Source: Ecdyonurus torrentis (Eukaryota > Arthropoda > Insecta > Ephemeroptera > Heptageniidae). Taken from it: a stretch of DNA of 64,000 bases. Every line of letters starts with the position of its first letter. Within the stretch, counting starts at the first letter, position 1. The stretch is from positions 37,024,085 through 37,088,084 of the forward strand of contig OX439130.1 of the NCBI GenBank assembly GCA_949318235.1. Reading direction: 5' to 3'. A program made the position numbers and the translations under genes. Below are positions 33,763 to 46,489 of the stretch, in pieces. The notes below the pieces were generated by a model, which worked only from the letters and a program-made list of their open reading frames with translations, was not told the origin of the DNA and ran no database searches.

Positions 33763-34620
33763 GCCTGGCCAATAACTGACGAGTGACGAGTACTCTTATA
33801 GAGTGCTGAACAAGTACGCAATAGTAACTGATGCCATTTTTTTTAGCTTGCTGTCTGGGCAATAAATTAACGAGTACTTCAAGATTGCAGAACAAATAAT
33901 CAATAATTATGTTTAACTTTGTTTTTTTTTAGCTTGCTGCCTGGACAATAATTGACGAGTTCTTCTAGATTGCAGAACAAATACGCGATAATAATAGTTC
34001 AGTTTTTTTTTTTTTTTTTTAGCTTGCTACCTGGACCATAAATTGACGAATACTTCAAGATTGCAGAACAACGAGATATTAATAGTTCAGTTTTGTTTTA
34101 GCTTGCCACCTGGACAATAAATTGACGATTACACTTCAAGATTTCAAAACAAGTATACGCAATAATTATGTTTAATTTTTTTTTTATAGCTTGCATTCTG
34201 GACAATAATTGACGATTACTTCAAGATTGCAGAACAAATACGAGATAATAATAGTTCAGTTTTTTTAGCTTGCCACCTGGACAATAAATTGACGATTACT
34301 TCAAGATTGCAGAACAAATATACGCAATAATTATGTTTAAGTATTTTTTTTTTAGCTTGCTGTCTGGACAATAATTGACGATTACTTACAATTCAAGCGA
34401 TTGCAGAACAAATACGAGATAATAATAGTTCAGTTTTTTTTAGCTTGCTACCTGGACAATAGATTGACGATTACTTCAAGATTGCAGAACAAATACGCAA
34501 TATTAATGTTTAAGTTTTTTTTTGCTTTCTGCCTGGACATTCTGGACAATAGTTGACAAGTAATTCTATTTTGCAGAATAAATACGCGATAATTAAATAT
34601 ATTTAATTTTTTTTTTTAGG
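33763..34620 (+). repeat. Minisatellite, about 85-bp unit
   Basis: About ten units built on AGCTTGCTGCCTGGACAATA, TTGACGATTACTTCAAGATT and GCAGAACAAATACG, each separated by a T-run of variable length. Confidence 0.85.
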
Positions 34621-36837
34621 TTTTATATTAAAACTTTTATTTTGCAGAGTAAATGTTGCTTGGATCTGACCAGAGCTTTTGATTCTACATTGCGAAGAAA
34701 AGCTGCCAAGACCATATTAAGATCAGAAAACAAGATTTCCTGAAATAAATTATAGAAACATCTTGCATAGTCTTGACAAGATTTTCTGCAAGATTTTATT
34801 TTAGATCTTGCAGACTCTTGGCAAGACTTGTTGCAAGATTTTACGATAATCTTGCAAAGTCTTGACAAGATTTTTTGCAAGATTTTACGACGAAAGTCTT
34901 GTTTATTCTTGACAAGATTTGCTGTAAGATTTTACGGACCCAAAATCTTGCACAAGATTTTTAAGTACGACAAGGTGTTTTGTGCAAGATTGTCATTTCT
35001 TGTTATAAGATTATCCTCAAGATCTTGACAAGATCTTGCACAAGATTTTTGACCAGGGTTGTTGTAACCACTGAACTTACTCTTTATATAACATGGATGT
35101 GACCACCTTTTTTGTGCCATGTTTAATTTTTATTTTTTATAATTTTTTTTCGAGGGGATGGGAGGAAAGTGTGATTGGTTTTACATGCTGCATTCCTTAA
35201 TTGTTTATGTTATTTACTCAAAATGCGGAAAAGGAAGTGGCCGGAAGAGGAAACTACGTGAAGGTAAAAGTGGGAAAAAAGTTGGTGCTAGCAGCAAGCT
35301 ATAGGCCTTAGCCACTTTACCGTCACGTGGTTTCCTCTTCCGGCACTTTCTTTTCCGCATTTTGAGTAAACATAAGCAATCCTTATAATACTTTTGCACC
35401 GGAAACAAGAAAGGCGTTGTTTTTTCTTTTTGAAGCATTGTCAGCGTAGGACTGAATTTCCATATATTAGCATGGCTCTGTGAGCTTGTGAGCCGATAAC
35501 GAGTCCTCCATAACTATATGCTTACGTAATAACATGCATTTAAAATTGAAAATAATTTTTTTTATTTTTACTTGTTATAATGACGTATGTAAGTAGAAGA
35601 CGCAAAAATTAAGTGTGTTTGATGATTGCATATTTTTGCGTATCTGCAGTATTAATTGACTTACTAGCTCTTCAACGTCGCAGAAATTTAATATGCATTT
35701 AAAAAAGACAACATTTTAAAATAGGCACTATGACCTTAATATTTGCAATTTTGAAAAACTGATTTTAGATGCGTGATAGGGGCCCCACAAATGACATAAA
35801 AAGATGTGTAACATGAAAATACGAGACAAAAACTTTTTTTGGCCGAAAAAACAAAGACCCCTTCAAACCGCTATTCCGACTGTAGCGTCTTGAAAAAAAA
35901 AGCTACTGCATTTTTAAGGTTACCAGCGTGTAGAGCGTCAAAAATGCAACAATCCTGATGTAGTGCATTATGAGTTTTATTATTTTAGCTATAGCCTACA
36001 GAAACGAAAAACTGCTATTTTTGGACCCGTTTGCACGCGCTTTTTTCTAATAGAAATTATTGTCTGATTTTTAAGACACGCACATGGAAACGTGTTTGTG
36101 ATAGTCACCTTAAAAAAGTTTGCCAGACGCGACCTTCTAACTTTATTATTTTTAACTTTTTTTTCATTTAACGTGAATTTTAAAAAAATATGTGTTATTT
36201 TCCACGATTTTTGGAGAACTTTTCTGTGTATATATAGGGGCTCATGGGCAAAAACTATTTTCTTGATATTATATTAATTTTAATGCCCGATTCTGATAAA
36301 ATGACGAAACAAATGATGGGTCACGCCCTTGTATATTTTTCCAAATTTTACACCAGACTCACGTTATACAGCACTTTGTACCACTTGTCATGTTATTTAT
36401 ATGGAAGATGATATAGCCACATGATCAAATTGCCTTTGGTGATTCCTAATTTGATATATCGATTTTAAGATTACTTTAATTGAAAAGAGTGCATCATTTT
36501 ACATAAGATCCGTCACTTTTATAATATTCGGTCAAAAACTTGCCAATTTGCCCATATAATTTTACGACCAAGACAAGTCGATTTTCGAAAAGTACGTCAC
36601 TTTTTACATATAAATTGACCCCTTGAACGTTGTGGTATGAAAATTATTTTTTCTTGAATTTTAAGTCCCATTGATTAACATGTAAAACACGTGTTTTACG
36701 TATACACGTGTTTTACGTATACGGCCGTAACTCCCGTAAAAGTGCGTATGGGGACGTAAACCTTTGGTTGGGAGGTCATCCCTCACTCCAAGTCGCAGCT
36801 TCGAACTCGTGTCATGATAGAATACCCTCTCTTGTTA

Positions 36838-38280
36838 AAAAAACATCGTACAAAATTATAGTTTTAATTTTGTTTTACATATTACAAAGTATTGTTTGAT
36901 TACCTTATGATTGTCTGTCTCTTTGGTGTTGTTGTTGTTCACTAGGTTTGTTTTTATAATGGTTTCACCGGTGACATATAGGGTGCAGTTTTTGCACAGC
37001 TGATCAAACTAAGTTTGTAGACAAGTAAAGTAAAGTAAAGTTAGTGATCAATTTGTATTTAAAAAGAGCACAACAAAGCACGAAAGAGAGGAAATAAGTC
37101 AGGTAAAAAGAAGTAATATAAAAGGTAAGATTTTAGGAGATATAATTTAATAATATAGTAGTAGGCAAATTCAACGTCAAGGCTTCGGGAGTTGGTCGGG
37201 AAACCGAGTGTCGGCGATAGCGTGGGGGCGCGGGGTGATGGTCGGAGCCAATCGGAGGAGCGTACGAAGTGTGTGTGCTTTAGAAAATTCAGTCGTGGTT
37301 AAGCCAGAACAAAGATCAGGTCGCTCGCACTGCCAGTCGGCATATGCAGCCCATCTTCTTGGGAATATTTGCAGTTGCAAATAAACTTAGACGCGCTCCG
37401 GGTTTAGAGCACAATACAAACTCGTAAAGTCTTGACGTTGAAGGACCAAGCTGTTGTGTATGGATATTCTGGTTACTGATAAGTATAGACGTTTAGAATT
37501 AGTGAGAAAGCATTGTTGGATTACTGACTGGGTAAACCAGCCATTATAGAAGCTCACCACCTCGTGTTTAAGAAATAATAGGGAAGGATAGCTTTTAGTT
37601 TAAGTTAATTTAAGAGTGGGAATCCAATATAACAAACTGATAAATAATAAAATACCAGTACTAAATTGTGCCTTTTAATAATTAGGTAAAGAAAGTATTA
37701 AACAATGTCTACCTCAGTTATATAATTAAAATATAATATTTTGAGTCTAGTTAAATATTTCATTCTGAACTGATTTAATTAGTCTACCCTGTGAGTAATA
37801 AGAAATATCATTAATATAAAAATAGTCTGTTTTTTAGAAGTCAAGAATATCTTGTAACCTTGAATATTGGAGTACACGTGTCAAGTTCATGGGAAAGCAA
37901 AGACGATAACTTAAGCAGTGTTGCCAAGCGTCCTAGACGCTCGGTGGCCACATTGCTCTGAGTTAAAATTTCCTTGACCGTGTCTCGCGTACTCAAGGTT
38001 ATAGAAATATACACGAATAGTAACTTGTTCTGGTTGAAGCAGGACATTGTCCTAACTATAATTACGTATAGAAATACAGTTAATAGGTGAACCTAAAACT
38101 AGAGATTTACTTTAAATTATAAATATTTTGAGGTGGAGTATTTTAGATTCCACTAAGCATTGATTGCATTTATTTGACATAAACATAATATTGGTGCATG
38201 ACACCTGAGTCAAGGTAGATACTAAATAATTAGAAGAGGCGCTCATTAAGTAACTTGAGTTATCATTCGTCGCAATTCTG
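36838..38280. other. Non-coding stretch with a moderate-GC patch
   Basis: Single-copy within the window. A GC-richer patch at about 37165-37440 stands out; the short minus-strand ORF at 37177-37380 has no recognisable domain. A short (TAAAG)n run lies at 37024-37040. It could contain an LTR or leader of an unrecognised retroelement. Confidence 0.3.
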
Positions 38281-39166
38281 AGCAATCCATACTACTCTAC
38301 TATCAACTTCTAAACAAAAAAATACTAGTGTGTTCTATATATCAAGTTTTAATGAATTCGACTTTCTAAACGATTTTTATGAGACATTTATAGAGAATTA
38401 CCATGGCAATTTTTTTTCTGTTTCTCGGCAAATTCAATTATAGAAAAATCAGAAAAATCAGTTTTCAATAAAAATCAACAGGAAGAACAAGCTAGTAGTT
38501 TTTTTAATTTCTGAAAAAAATTTGCAGAGGGTCAAAATTGGGGTCTAAAAATAGAATATTTAACATAAAGGAGCAAGGGTCGAGAGTTTTTATAATAGAA
38601 GTTTTTTTTCATTCTTTGATACACCAGCCTTAACTTAATTCATTCATAATAAAAAATTTCAATTCTCACCCTAAATAGTACTTAAATAAAAACTTGCTGT
38701 AACTATACTTAAATTTGAACTTTAATAATAAATAATTATATAGAAATATTTTTTTTGATTCTATTTTATTTAAAAAAATGAAGGAAGTTTTTTTTATGGT
38801 TTTATGCCTTTAGATATATATTATTTAACATATAAAGCAAAACGTACCAAACCATGCACGTAATCTTACCTGTAAAGTATACAGTATTTCAGATATAATC
38901 AATTTTAAACGAAGGAGTTTCGACTATAGCTCTTGCGTCTTGCAAGTGGAGTTTGTAATTATGCTTACAAGGGATGTCTCCGGTATGTACGCAACGGATA
39001 TCGTTCTAATTTTCAGGAAAGACTCAATTTATGACGTTGTTAACCATAGTGTGTCGGCTTTTTCTGCAAAATTTCTTGGGGGCCCAAATTTGGGACCCCC
39101 AATTTTTACCATTTAACATGAAGTTAAATGGGAGTAGAAAAATAAAAGCAGATCAATGAAACTGAA

Positions 39167-40250
39167 ACTTACGTCATTTATGTAAAAAACGACGCTTTCT
39201 AACATTATATTAATTAGAAAATCCTAATCATTATATTTGGGACCCTACGGGACCTCTTTGCTTTTCAAAACTTGACTTTTTCGTGGTATTTTTTGTCTCT
39301 CAATTCGTAAACGCATATTTAGTACTTATTTAAAATTTAATCAAATAGTTCTTTAAATTTCCAATCAATTCATGTGCATAACATTGTGTTTTGAAAATTT
39401 ATTCTGTAAGATATGGCAGTTCAAATTTGCCGTATTTTATATCTCCTATACAAACAATGTTAAATCCTCATTAACATGGGTTTGCATAGGGGAAAAATGA
39501 AATATTTTTAGGTAGTTCTAAAACTTACGTTACTTATATAAAAAGTAACCTTTTTTTCACAAAAAAATACGTTAAAAAATCGCAGTGCCATATTTAAGTC
39601 CCTATGGGTCCCCATTGCAGCTCATAACTCGACTTGTTCATGGTATTTTCTGTCTCGAAATTCGTAAACGCATATTTGGTCCTTTTTTATAATTAAATTA
39701 AATAGTTCAACAAATTCCCAATCAATTCATATGCATAACATTGTGTATTGATAATTTATTCTGTAAGATACGGCGGTTTAAAGTTGCAGTATTTTATGTC
39801 TGCTATACAAACAATGTTAAATTCTCATTATCATGGGTTTGCATAGGGAAAAAATAAAATATTTTTAGGTAGTTCTAAAACTTACGTTACTTATGTAAAA
39901 AATGATTTTCTTTCAAATAAAAATACTTTAAAAAATCGCATTGCGATATTTGGGTCCCTATGGGCCCCGTTACTGCTCATAACTCGACTTGTTTATGGTA
40001 TTTTTTGTCACCAAATTTGTAAACGCATATTTGGTGCTTTTTTATAATTGAAATAATTAGTTTATTAAATTTCTAATCAATTCATGTGCATAACATTGTG
40101 TTTTGATAATTTATTGTGTAAGATAAGATTCAAAGTTGCAGTATTTTATATCTCCTATACAGACAATGTTAAATCCTCAATAATTTTGGTTTGGATATAA
40201 GGAAAAAGTAAATATTTTGAAGTAGTGCTGAAACTCACTTATGTAAAAAA
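39167..40250 (+). repeat. Three tandem units of about 365 bp inside the type T element
   Basis: Each unit starts with AAACTTACGTNAYTTATRTA, then ATTTGGGNCCCTAYGGG, then TTCGTAAACGCATATTTRGT, then CATAACATTGTGTNTTGA and TATACAAACAATGTTAAAT. Units begin near 39167, 39530 and 39880. Confidence 0.8.
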
Positions 40251-41366
40251 TTACGCTTAATACGTCAAAATAATTAAGAATAACTAACTGCAAATAATTT
40301 AACAATAACTAACTCCAAAAATTAAAAACTATTGAAGAAAGCACGTTTTGTCATAAACTGCTGTATAAAAAAAAGAACTTGCAAAGATTTGTTCGAAAAA
40401 CGACCCATTTTTTGAAGGTTTGTGGAAAACGTAAAATAATATATAGCTGTTTAATTTACAAAGTTGCTCCTGGCAAACTTTTTAAAGTAGACTACAATAC
40501 ACACCTTTTCGTGTCTTTAAATATTAAAATTATCAATTTGTTCGTTTAGAAAATGGCACCTGAAAATGGGTCTAGAAAAATGCATTTCATTGCTTTTGTG
40601 AGCTACTCATAATAAAATATCTATCGTATATCATAGCAGAATTGTTCAATTGTTTTTGTTATACACGCTAGTTATCGTGAAACTGAAGTAGCACCAAATT
40701 TTACGACGCTAAAGTCAAAAAAGGGTTTTCACGGGGGGTTGAAGAGAGGGGACCCCTTCTTTGTTTTTTGACCCAAAAAAATTTTGTTCTTTTTTTTTCC
40801 GTGCAACACATGTTTTTAGGTCATTTTTGGGGCCCACATTACGAATCTGAAGTGTATTTTTCCATATTGATATTATTAGGGCCACAGCGCTTATTTCAAA
40901 TTTCAAGCCTATTTAAACACGTGCAAAATTGCATTTAAATAAAAGTGTCTATAATTTGGTCAATTTTACATCTACGCTAAACTATTCAAACCCTATACTA
41001 ACTTTTTATATAACAGTTTTATACCTAATTTCATCTTGAAATCACCGATATATAATAATGATTTTGCATTTCTCCATGAGAATACTTCTAATTTTTTAAT
41101 TTAATTTAAATATTTTTTTTAATTTAAATTTAATTTTCTAACTTTTCTAATAATTATAATGTTAGAAAGCGTCGTTTTTTACATAAATAACGTAAGTTTA
41201 AGTTTCATTGATCTACTTTTATTTTTCTACTCCCATTTAACTCAATGTTAAATGGTAAAAATTGGGGCTCCCTAATTTGGGCCCCCAAGAAATTTTGTAG
41301 AAAAAGCCGACACACTATGGTTAACAACGTCATAAATTGAGTCCTTCCTAAAAATTAGAACAATAT

Positions 41367-42903
41367 CCCGCAGACCGCACGGACGTCCGCGGTCGTCGGC
41401 CTTTCGGACGGCCGAAGGCCGACGGGCGTCCGAGGACGCTCCAGGGGGGTCCAAGGAAAATTAAAAGTTAAAATAAATACACAATTGGTATTTAAATTTA
41501 TTTAAATTTGCATCAAAAGTAACTTAACTTAAAATTAAAAGCTTTTAAGCAGCAATATATACGAAAAACAGGCAACGATCATTGGACGCCCGTCGGTCGC
41601 CCGTTGGACGTCCATTTGGAATACAGTCAAATAATTAATTTATAATATCTTTAACAAAATTTTTCTCCGAAATCCTTACTTTCAACTAGTTTTAAGTATG
41701 TTTACATTGAAAATGCAACGATTTTCTTTAAACTTGAGTGAAATTACAACAAGTCGCCACAAACGTCCGTTGAGCGCCCCTTCGACGTCCTAAAAAGTTA
41801 TAAAAAATAAATATAGGAATCAAATATAAATAAATATTACATGATTTTTGTTAATTTTATAATGATATTAGTTGCTTTTGCGTAAATTTTATTCTTAAAA
41901 CTTAACAAATAGAAATAAAAGTTGATCGTTTCGTACAAACATATCGGACATCCAAGGGGTGTCCGCCGGACTTCCATGGGACGTCCTCATGACTAGGTTT
42001 TTTTTGTTAAATTTTTGCATATATGAAAGTTTGTATCCCCTATACTTTATAAAATATGTTTGATGCAATGTGACAATAGTGCAAATAGCGAATTTTTAGT
42101 TAAAAGTAAATATACAAGATAATATATTCCTTGGATGCCCCTTGGGCGACCTTCGGACGTTTAGGTATTTTTTGAAGAATTTATGCGGACGACCGTCGGG
42201 CGTCCAGAGGGAGGCCACTATACCTATCCGGCCTTAATTACGCGATGTTAAATAATTTTTTTACATGCAGGTGGCAATAATTATAGCAAAGGAACAAAAA
42301 CAGTGCAGATCCGTAGAACGCATGGGTATCCATGGAATCATGGGACGTCCGACGGGCGTCCGTATAAATCCCGGTTACAGAAATACCCATGAAAATCATT
42401 TTTGTATGGTATCTGTATTGAAAATGCTTTAAATATTGAAATAATATATATTTCAAATAAAAGAAACTAACATCGTCAACATAAACATGTAGAAATAATA
42501 TCGTGGTATAAGTAGATCATTTAGTCAAAGCATTAACATACTAATGCTTTGTCAGAACTGTTTAGGCCGCTGCGCAGGTGATCACGGAAGTCAAGCAACG
42601 TCGAGCGTAGTCAGTACTTGGATGGGTAAAAAAATTTAATATCCGAATTTGAGAATCGTACCTTAAATTAAGTAACTTAAATTAAGATCGTAACGAATTA
42701 ATATTTTTTTTAAATATATTATAATTATTAACTTTAATTTGCCCTGTGGGTGGGACGTCCACTGGACGTCCAACGGACGTCCTCGTATGCTGTTTCAAAA
42801 GAGCGTCCACCGGACGTCCACAGGGACGTCCCTGGGGACGTTCGACGGGGCGTCCGACGGCTCATCCGTCGTACGTCCAACGGGCGTCCATGCGGTTTGC
42901 GGG
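41367..42903. mobile_element. Motif-array element 3b (GGACGTCC type)
   Basis: 1,537 bp with ends CCCGCAGACCGCACGG and (complement of the right) CCCGCAAACCGCATGG, flanked by AT (41365-41366 and 42904-42905). It sits inside the right arm of the type T element, and the mirrored left arm (38968-39030) shows the uninterrupted sequence and confirms the 2-bp duplication. Same family as 23495-24787, in inverse orientation. GGACGTCC variants are clustered at both ends (41375-41450 and 42755-42895) and scattered within. Confidence 0.85.
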
Positions 42904-43094
42904 ATGCGTTGGGTACATACCGGAGACATCCCTTTATTAGCATAGGAGGCCATGGTCGTACTTATTTACGATATTGCTTGCATGTCTTGGGACTGTCCGA
43001 GAAACGGGGTGTTGTTTACCGTGACAAACAGTGAAAAACAGCAACAGTTTATCGAGAACTCATCAGATGTTCCATGATGCGCCTTATTTACAAA

Positions 43095-45594
43095 TCGGTG
43101 ATAGTTAGTGAGAACGAGCTAGCATGAAAATCAACTTTGTACCAGAGTTATGATATTTTCAAAATAAGTTAACCTAACCCAATGTAGTTCATATCTCTTT
43201 TCAAAAAAAATCGGAATTTGTTTTTCCGGCAGTTATTTTCCGATGAAGTTTTTTACTTTTTTAAAATGTGGGTGCAAATTTTGCCACCTAACTTTTTAGC
43301 TAATAAAGATAATCTAAAAATTCAAACAGTATTTCATTAACAATGAATATACGTTTAATTTATGTATGTAACCTAATGACCTTGACAAATTTCTAAGGTC
43401 AATTTTTTAGTAGTAATTTACAAAATTCGATATAAAAATTCCATTAACCTTTCTCATAACAATTCAACATAGCAGTTTTATGCGCACATAATTCAGCTTC
43501 AAAAATATGTTTATTTTTTTTTGGGGATTTAATTACACGTAAAGATTTAACGAAATATGTAACGCAAGACGTAAGTTTTGCGCGCAGCCGTGCCCTCAAA
43601 CTAGATATTATGCGCTCGTACGTATACAATATATTACTTTAAGCTGTAAAAACGTTGATTTACAATCTTTTATTTAGAAAAATTACTAATAAAAAATAAA
43701 TAATAATAATTAAATATTCAAAAATTGTTAAATTTGATTCCAAGTGTTAGTAGAAAACAAAAAGTTATTAAACCTTAAAAAAATAAAAAATTTAAAATTT
43801 ATTTCTACATGAATGTTCATATGCTATGATTTTTATGACATTTTTAGTTATGAAAAATAATGGTAAAAGTAAAAATATACATCATAAGGTAGCGGAAAAA
43901 TAGTAATTTTCCATCAAATAGTCTCTAAATTTTAAAAAATAGTCTGCAAAAATGTTGATTATGTCGGAAAATAGTTTTTGAAATTTACATATCAATAGTA
44001 ATTTTATTTGAATTTTTTTTATTAGTATAACATGTTTAAAGTTATCGGGGTTTTAAGGGTTTCCTAGAAAGTGTGCCTTAACAAAAATTCAATGATTTCA
44101 CATATTGACATTGTGTTAAAAAAATTCTCAGGGACGCTGCTATTTTATTAATTTAATTTTTTTATACTATTTCAGGCTATTTTTGTTAGATATAGTGCGA
44201 AACATCAAAATAAAGCAAAATAGTCCGAGAAAAGTCTATAAAATCCGTAATAATCTCCAAGATTAAATAGTTCATTTTTTTTTATACATTAATAGGCTTG
44301 AAATTGTGAGACATTTTAAGTTAATATAGCTCAAAATAATAAAATAACTATAAATATTCTCAATATAGCCAATAGCCTACAACCTATTTTACGCACTTTA
44401 ATTATCGATAATAAGAATAAATACTAAGATTTAATACTATAAGAGCTTTGTTGTCCACCCTTTTACCAAAAAATTAAAAAAAAAATTGCACTTATACTTC
44501 TTACAAGAGATTTAAAAATAATCACTGGAACTCATCAACTGCAGTCTGCACCATCTCACTTTAGTTGAAAATAGGAAACTCATAATCAAAATTTATTGTA
44601 TATAGCGTCCAACAAAATTAAAGTTATGGATGATTGGAAAGTATTTTATAAAATGTTATTTGAAATAGAAAATCTGTAAAGGTATTAATTTTTTTGTTTA
44701 AAGTTATCAGAAATTATAAGTGCATTTTTTATACATTTATTTTAATAGTAAAAGGGCGGCCTACAAAGCTATTTTATAATTTTTAATCTAAATAATGATA
44801 ATATTTATTATTTCCTTTTTTCAGTGTCATTATTTTATAACTAAAAATGTCATAAAAATCATAGCATATTATAAAAAATCATGTAGAAATAAAATTTAAA
44901 AATTTTATTTTTTAAGGTTTAATAACTTTTTGTTTTCTACTAACACATGGAATCGAATTTAACAATTTTTGAATAGCTAATTATTATTATTTTTTTTTTA
45001 TTAGTAATTTTTCTAAATAAAAGATTGTAAGTTAACGTTTTTACAGCCTAAAGCAATATATTGTATACGTACGAGCGCATGATATCTAGTTTGAGGGCGC
45101 GGCTGCGCGCAAAACTTACGTCTTGCGTTACATATTTCATTAAATCTTTACGTGTAATTAAATCCCCAAAAAAAAATAAACATATTTTTGTAGCTAAATT
45201 ATGTGCGCATAAAACTGCTATGTTGAATTGTTATGAGACAGGTTAATGGAATTTTTATATCAAATTATGTAAATTACTACTAAAAAATTGACCTTAGAAA
45301 TTTGTCAAGGTAATTAGGTCACATACATAAATTAAACGTATATTCATTGTTAATGAAATACTGTTTGAATTTTTAGATTATCTTTATTAGCTAAAAAGTT
45401 AGGTGGCAAAATTTGCACCCACATTTTAAAAAAGTGGAAAACTTCATCGGAAAATAACTGCGGGAAAAAAATTTTCCGATTTTTTTTGAAAAGAGATATG
45501 AACTACATTGGGTTAGGTTAACTTATTTTGAAAATACCATAACTCTGGTAGAAAGTTGTTTTCATGCTAGGTCGTTCTCACTAATTATCACCGA
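43095..45594. mobile_element. Foldback element
   Basis: 2.5 kb with near-mirror arms of about 780 bases (about 43095-43870 and 44820-45594). Outer ends read TCGGTGATAGTTAGTGAG and, complemented, TCGGTGATAATTAGTGAG. A pair of 61-residue ORFs (43444-43629 minus, 45061-45246 plus) are mirror copies of each other and probably not genes. The loop of about 950 bp is AT-rich and non-coding. The target duplication is unclear. It separates repeat A from repeat D. Confidence 0.7.
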
Positions 45595-45596
45595 AA

Positions 45597-46489
45597 TGTA
45601 AGTAAGTTATTTTGTATATTATATATTATAAACAAGATATGAAAGAAAGCATATTTTATTTTCCTAAGTTAGTTTAGCAAAATTTAAATGTCAAGTTTTA
45701 TTTTTAATATATATATTTTTATTATTATCGTTTTTTTTTAAAATAAGAATAAAACATGCTTATTACGTATTTTATTTGTAACTTTAAAAAAAATGAAGTA
45801 TATAAATTAAATTATTTTGGATCTATTTTTTATGCAATCTTTGTTTTTAAATCCTGTACGTGCGGTAATACATAGCTGCTACGCCCTTGTCGACGCCGTC
45901 TTGGTAATTAAACTTGTTAATGTACGCAAGAATCATTTTTATTCACACAAATAAGGCGCCATTTTGGTTTTTACCTCGCGTACGAGTGCTACACGCCATT
46001 TTCGACGCCATCTTGGTTATTAATCTTGTTAATGTTCGCAAGAATCATTTTTATTTCCACAAATAAGGCGCCATCTTGGTTTTTTACCTCGTGTAAAAGC
46101 GCTAATATACAACTGTAACGCCTTTTAACTTCATGGACGTAAGCGAGCTTGTGTGGATTGTGTGCAAGCAATCACACATTTAGTGAGGATGCATCTACAC
46201 AATCTTTTACCTCGTGCACGTGTGCTAACACACCTGCCACGCCCATATCACCGCTATCTTGTTTTTTTTTACCTTGTGGACGCACGCGAGAAAAAGCGCT
46301 CCATACAAAAACGCCGTCATATTGTTTTTAATGCTCGTCGACGTACGTGATACTCACAATAAACATTAGTCCACATTCTGAACAATCCATACTACTCTAC
46401 TATTAACTTCTAAACAAAAAATATTAGTGTCTTCAATATATCAAGTTTTAATGAATTTGAATTTTTAAACGATTTTTATGAGACATTTG
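45597..46489 (+). repeat. Repeat D copy leading into the hAT target site
   Basis: Matches 27070-27850 and 59685-60440. It ends with the sequence GAGACATTTG that was duplicated by the hAT insertion; the repeat continues after 51508. Confidence 0.8.

Larger units (their letters stand above)
31998..35058. mobile_element. Motif-array element 4 (AAGATCTTG / CTTGCAAGAT type)
   Basis: 3,061 bp. Terminal repeats CCCTGGTCAAAAATCTTG on the left and the exact complement on the right, flanked by TT on both sides. The ends (31998-32720 and 34720-35058) consist almost entirely of ATCTTG, CAAGAT, AAGATCTTG and CTTGTGCAAGAT copies in both orientations. The middle holds a 61-bp tandem array (about 33296-33545) and an 85-bp minisatellite (about 33763-34620). 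Several short ORFs are by-products of the motif. No transposase is seen. Confidence 0.85.
29545..36834. mobile_element. Long-inverted-repeat element with TTA duplication (type T, copy 1)
   Basis: Ends CAAGGGAGGGTATTC on the left and CAAGAGAGGGTATTC as the complement of the right, flanked by TTA on both sides (29542-29544 and 36835-36837). Arms of about 1.79 kb (about 29545-31339 and 35068-36834) are near-mirror images, including the GCTCACAAGC block (about 31000 and 35485) and the TTACTCAAAATGCGG block (about 31110 and 35215). The centre has received motif-array element 4 (31998-35058). No ORF of interest occurs in 7.3 kb. A CAAGGG terminus and 3-bp T-rich duplication recall CACTA-like elements, but this is only a resemblance. 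Confidence 0.75.
38968..42936. mobile_element. Long-inverted-repeat element with TTA duplication (type T, copy 2)
   Basis: 3,969 bp with ends CAAGGGATGTCTCCGG on the left and (complement of the right) TAAAGGGATGTCTCCGG. TTA duplications lie at 38965-38967 and 42937-42939, proved by the uninterrupted repeat A copy near 28430. Inverted arms: 38968-39210 against 41156-41366 plus 42904-42936, the right arm being cut by motif-array element 3b. The inside shares blocks with copy 1: CTGGCAAACTTTTTAAAG (30461 and 40467) and a GGGGACCC/CTTCTTTGTTTTTTG region (30745 and 40748). Thus the two are diverged members of one superfamily. No ORF is seen. Confidence 0.8.
38281..43094 (+). repeat. CDA unit copy, split by a type T element
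   Basis: The end of D (from GAGCAATCCATACTACTCTA) and A run to 38967 and resume at 42937 with GCATAGGAGGCCATGG. The uninterrupted sequence is seen at 28420-28445, which fixes the insertion point and the TTA duplication. Confidence 0.8.

Noticed and set aside
33763..34620. Regularly spaced repeats that could be mistaken for a CRISPR array
   Set aside because: The units are about 85 bp, themselves variable and separated by T-runs rather than unique spacers, and lie within a eukaryotic transposon.
42734..43034. Overlapping Arg/Pro/Ser-rich ORFs in all frames
   Set aside because: By-products of GGACGTCC repeats, as also at 23442-23724 and 41272-41454.
43444..45246. Mirrored 61-codon ORFs as genes
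   Set aside because: They lie in the arms of a foldback element, are short, and have no recognisable domain; kept only as a finding to test.
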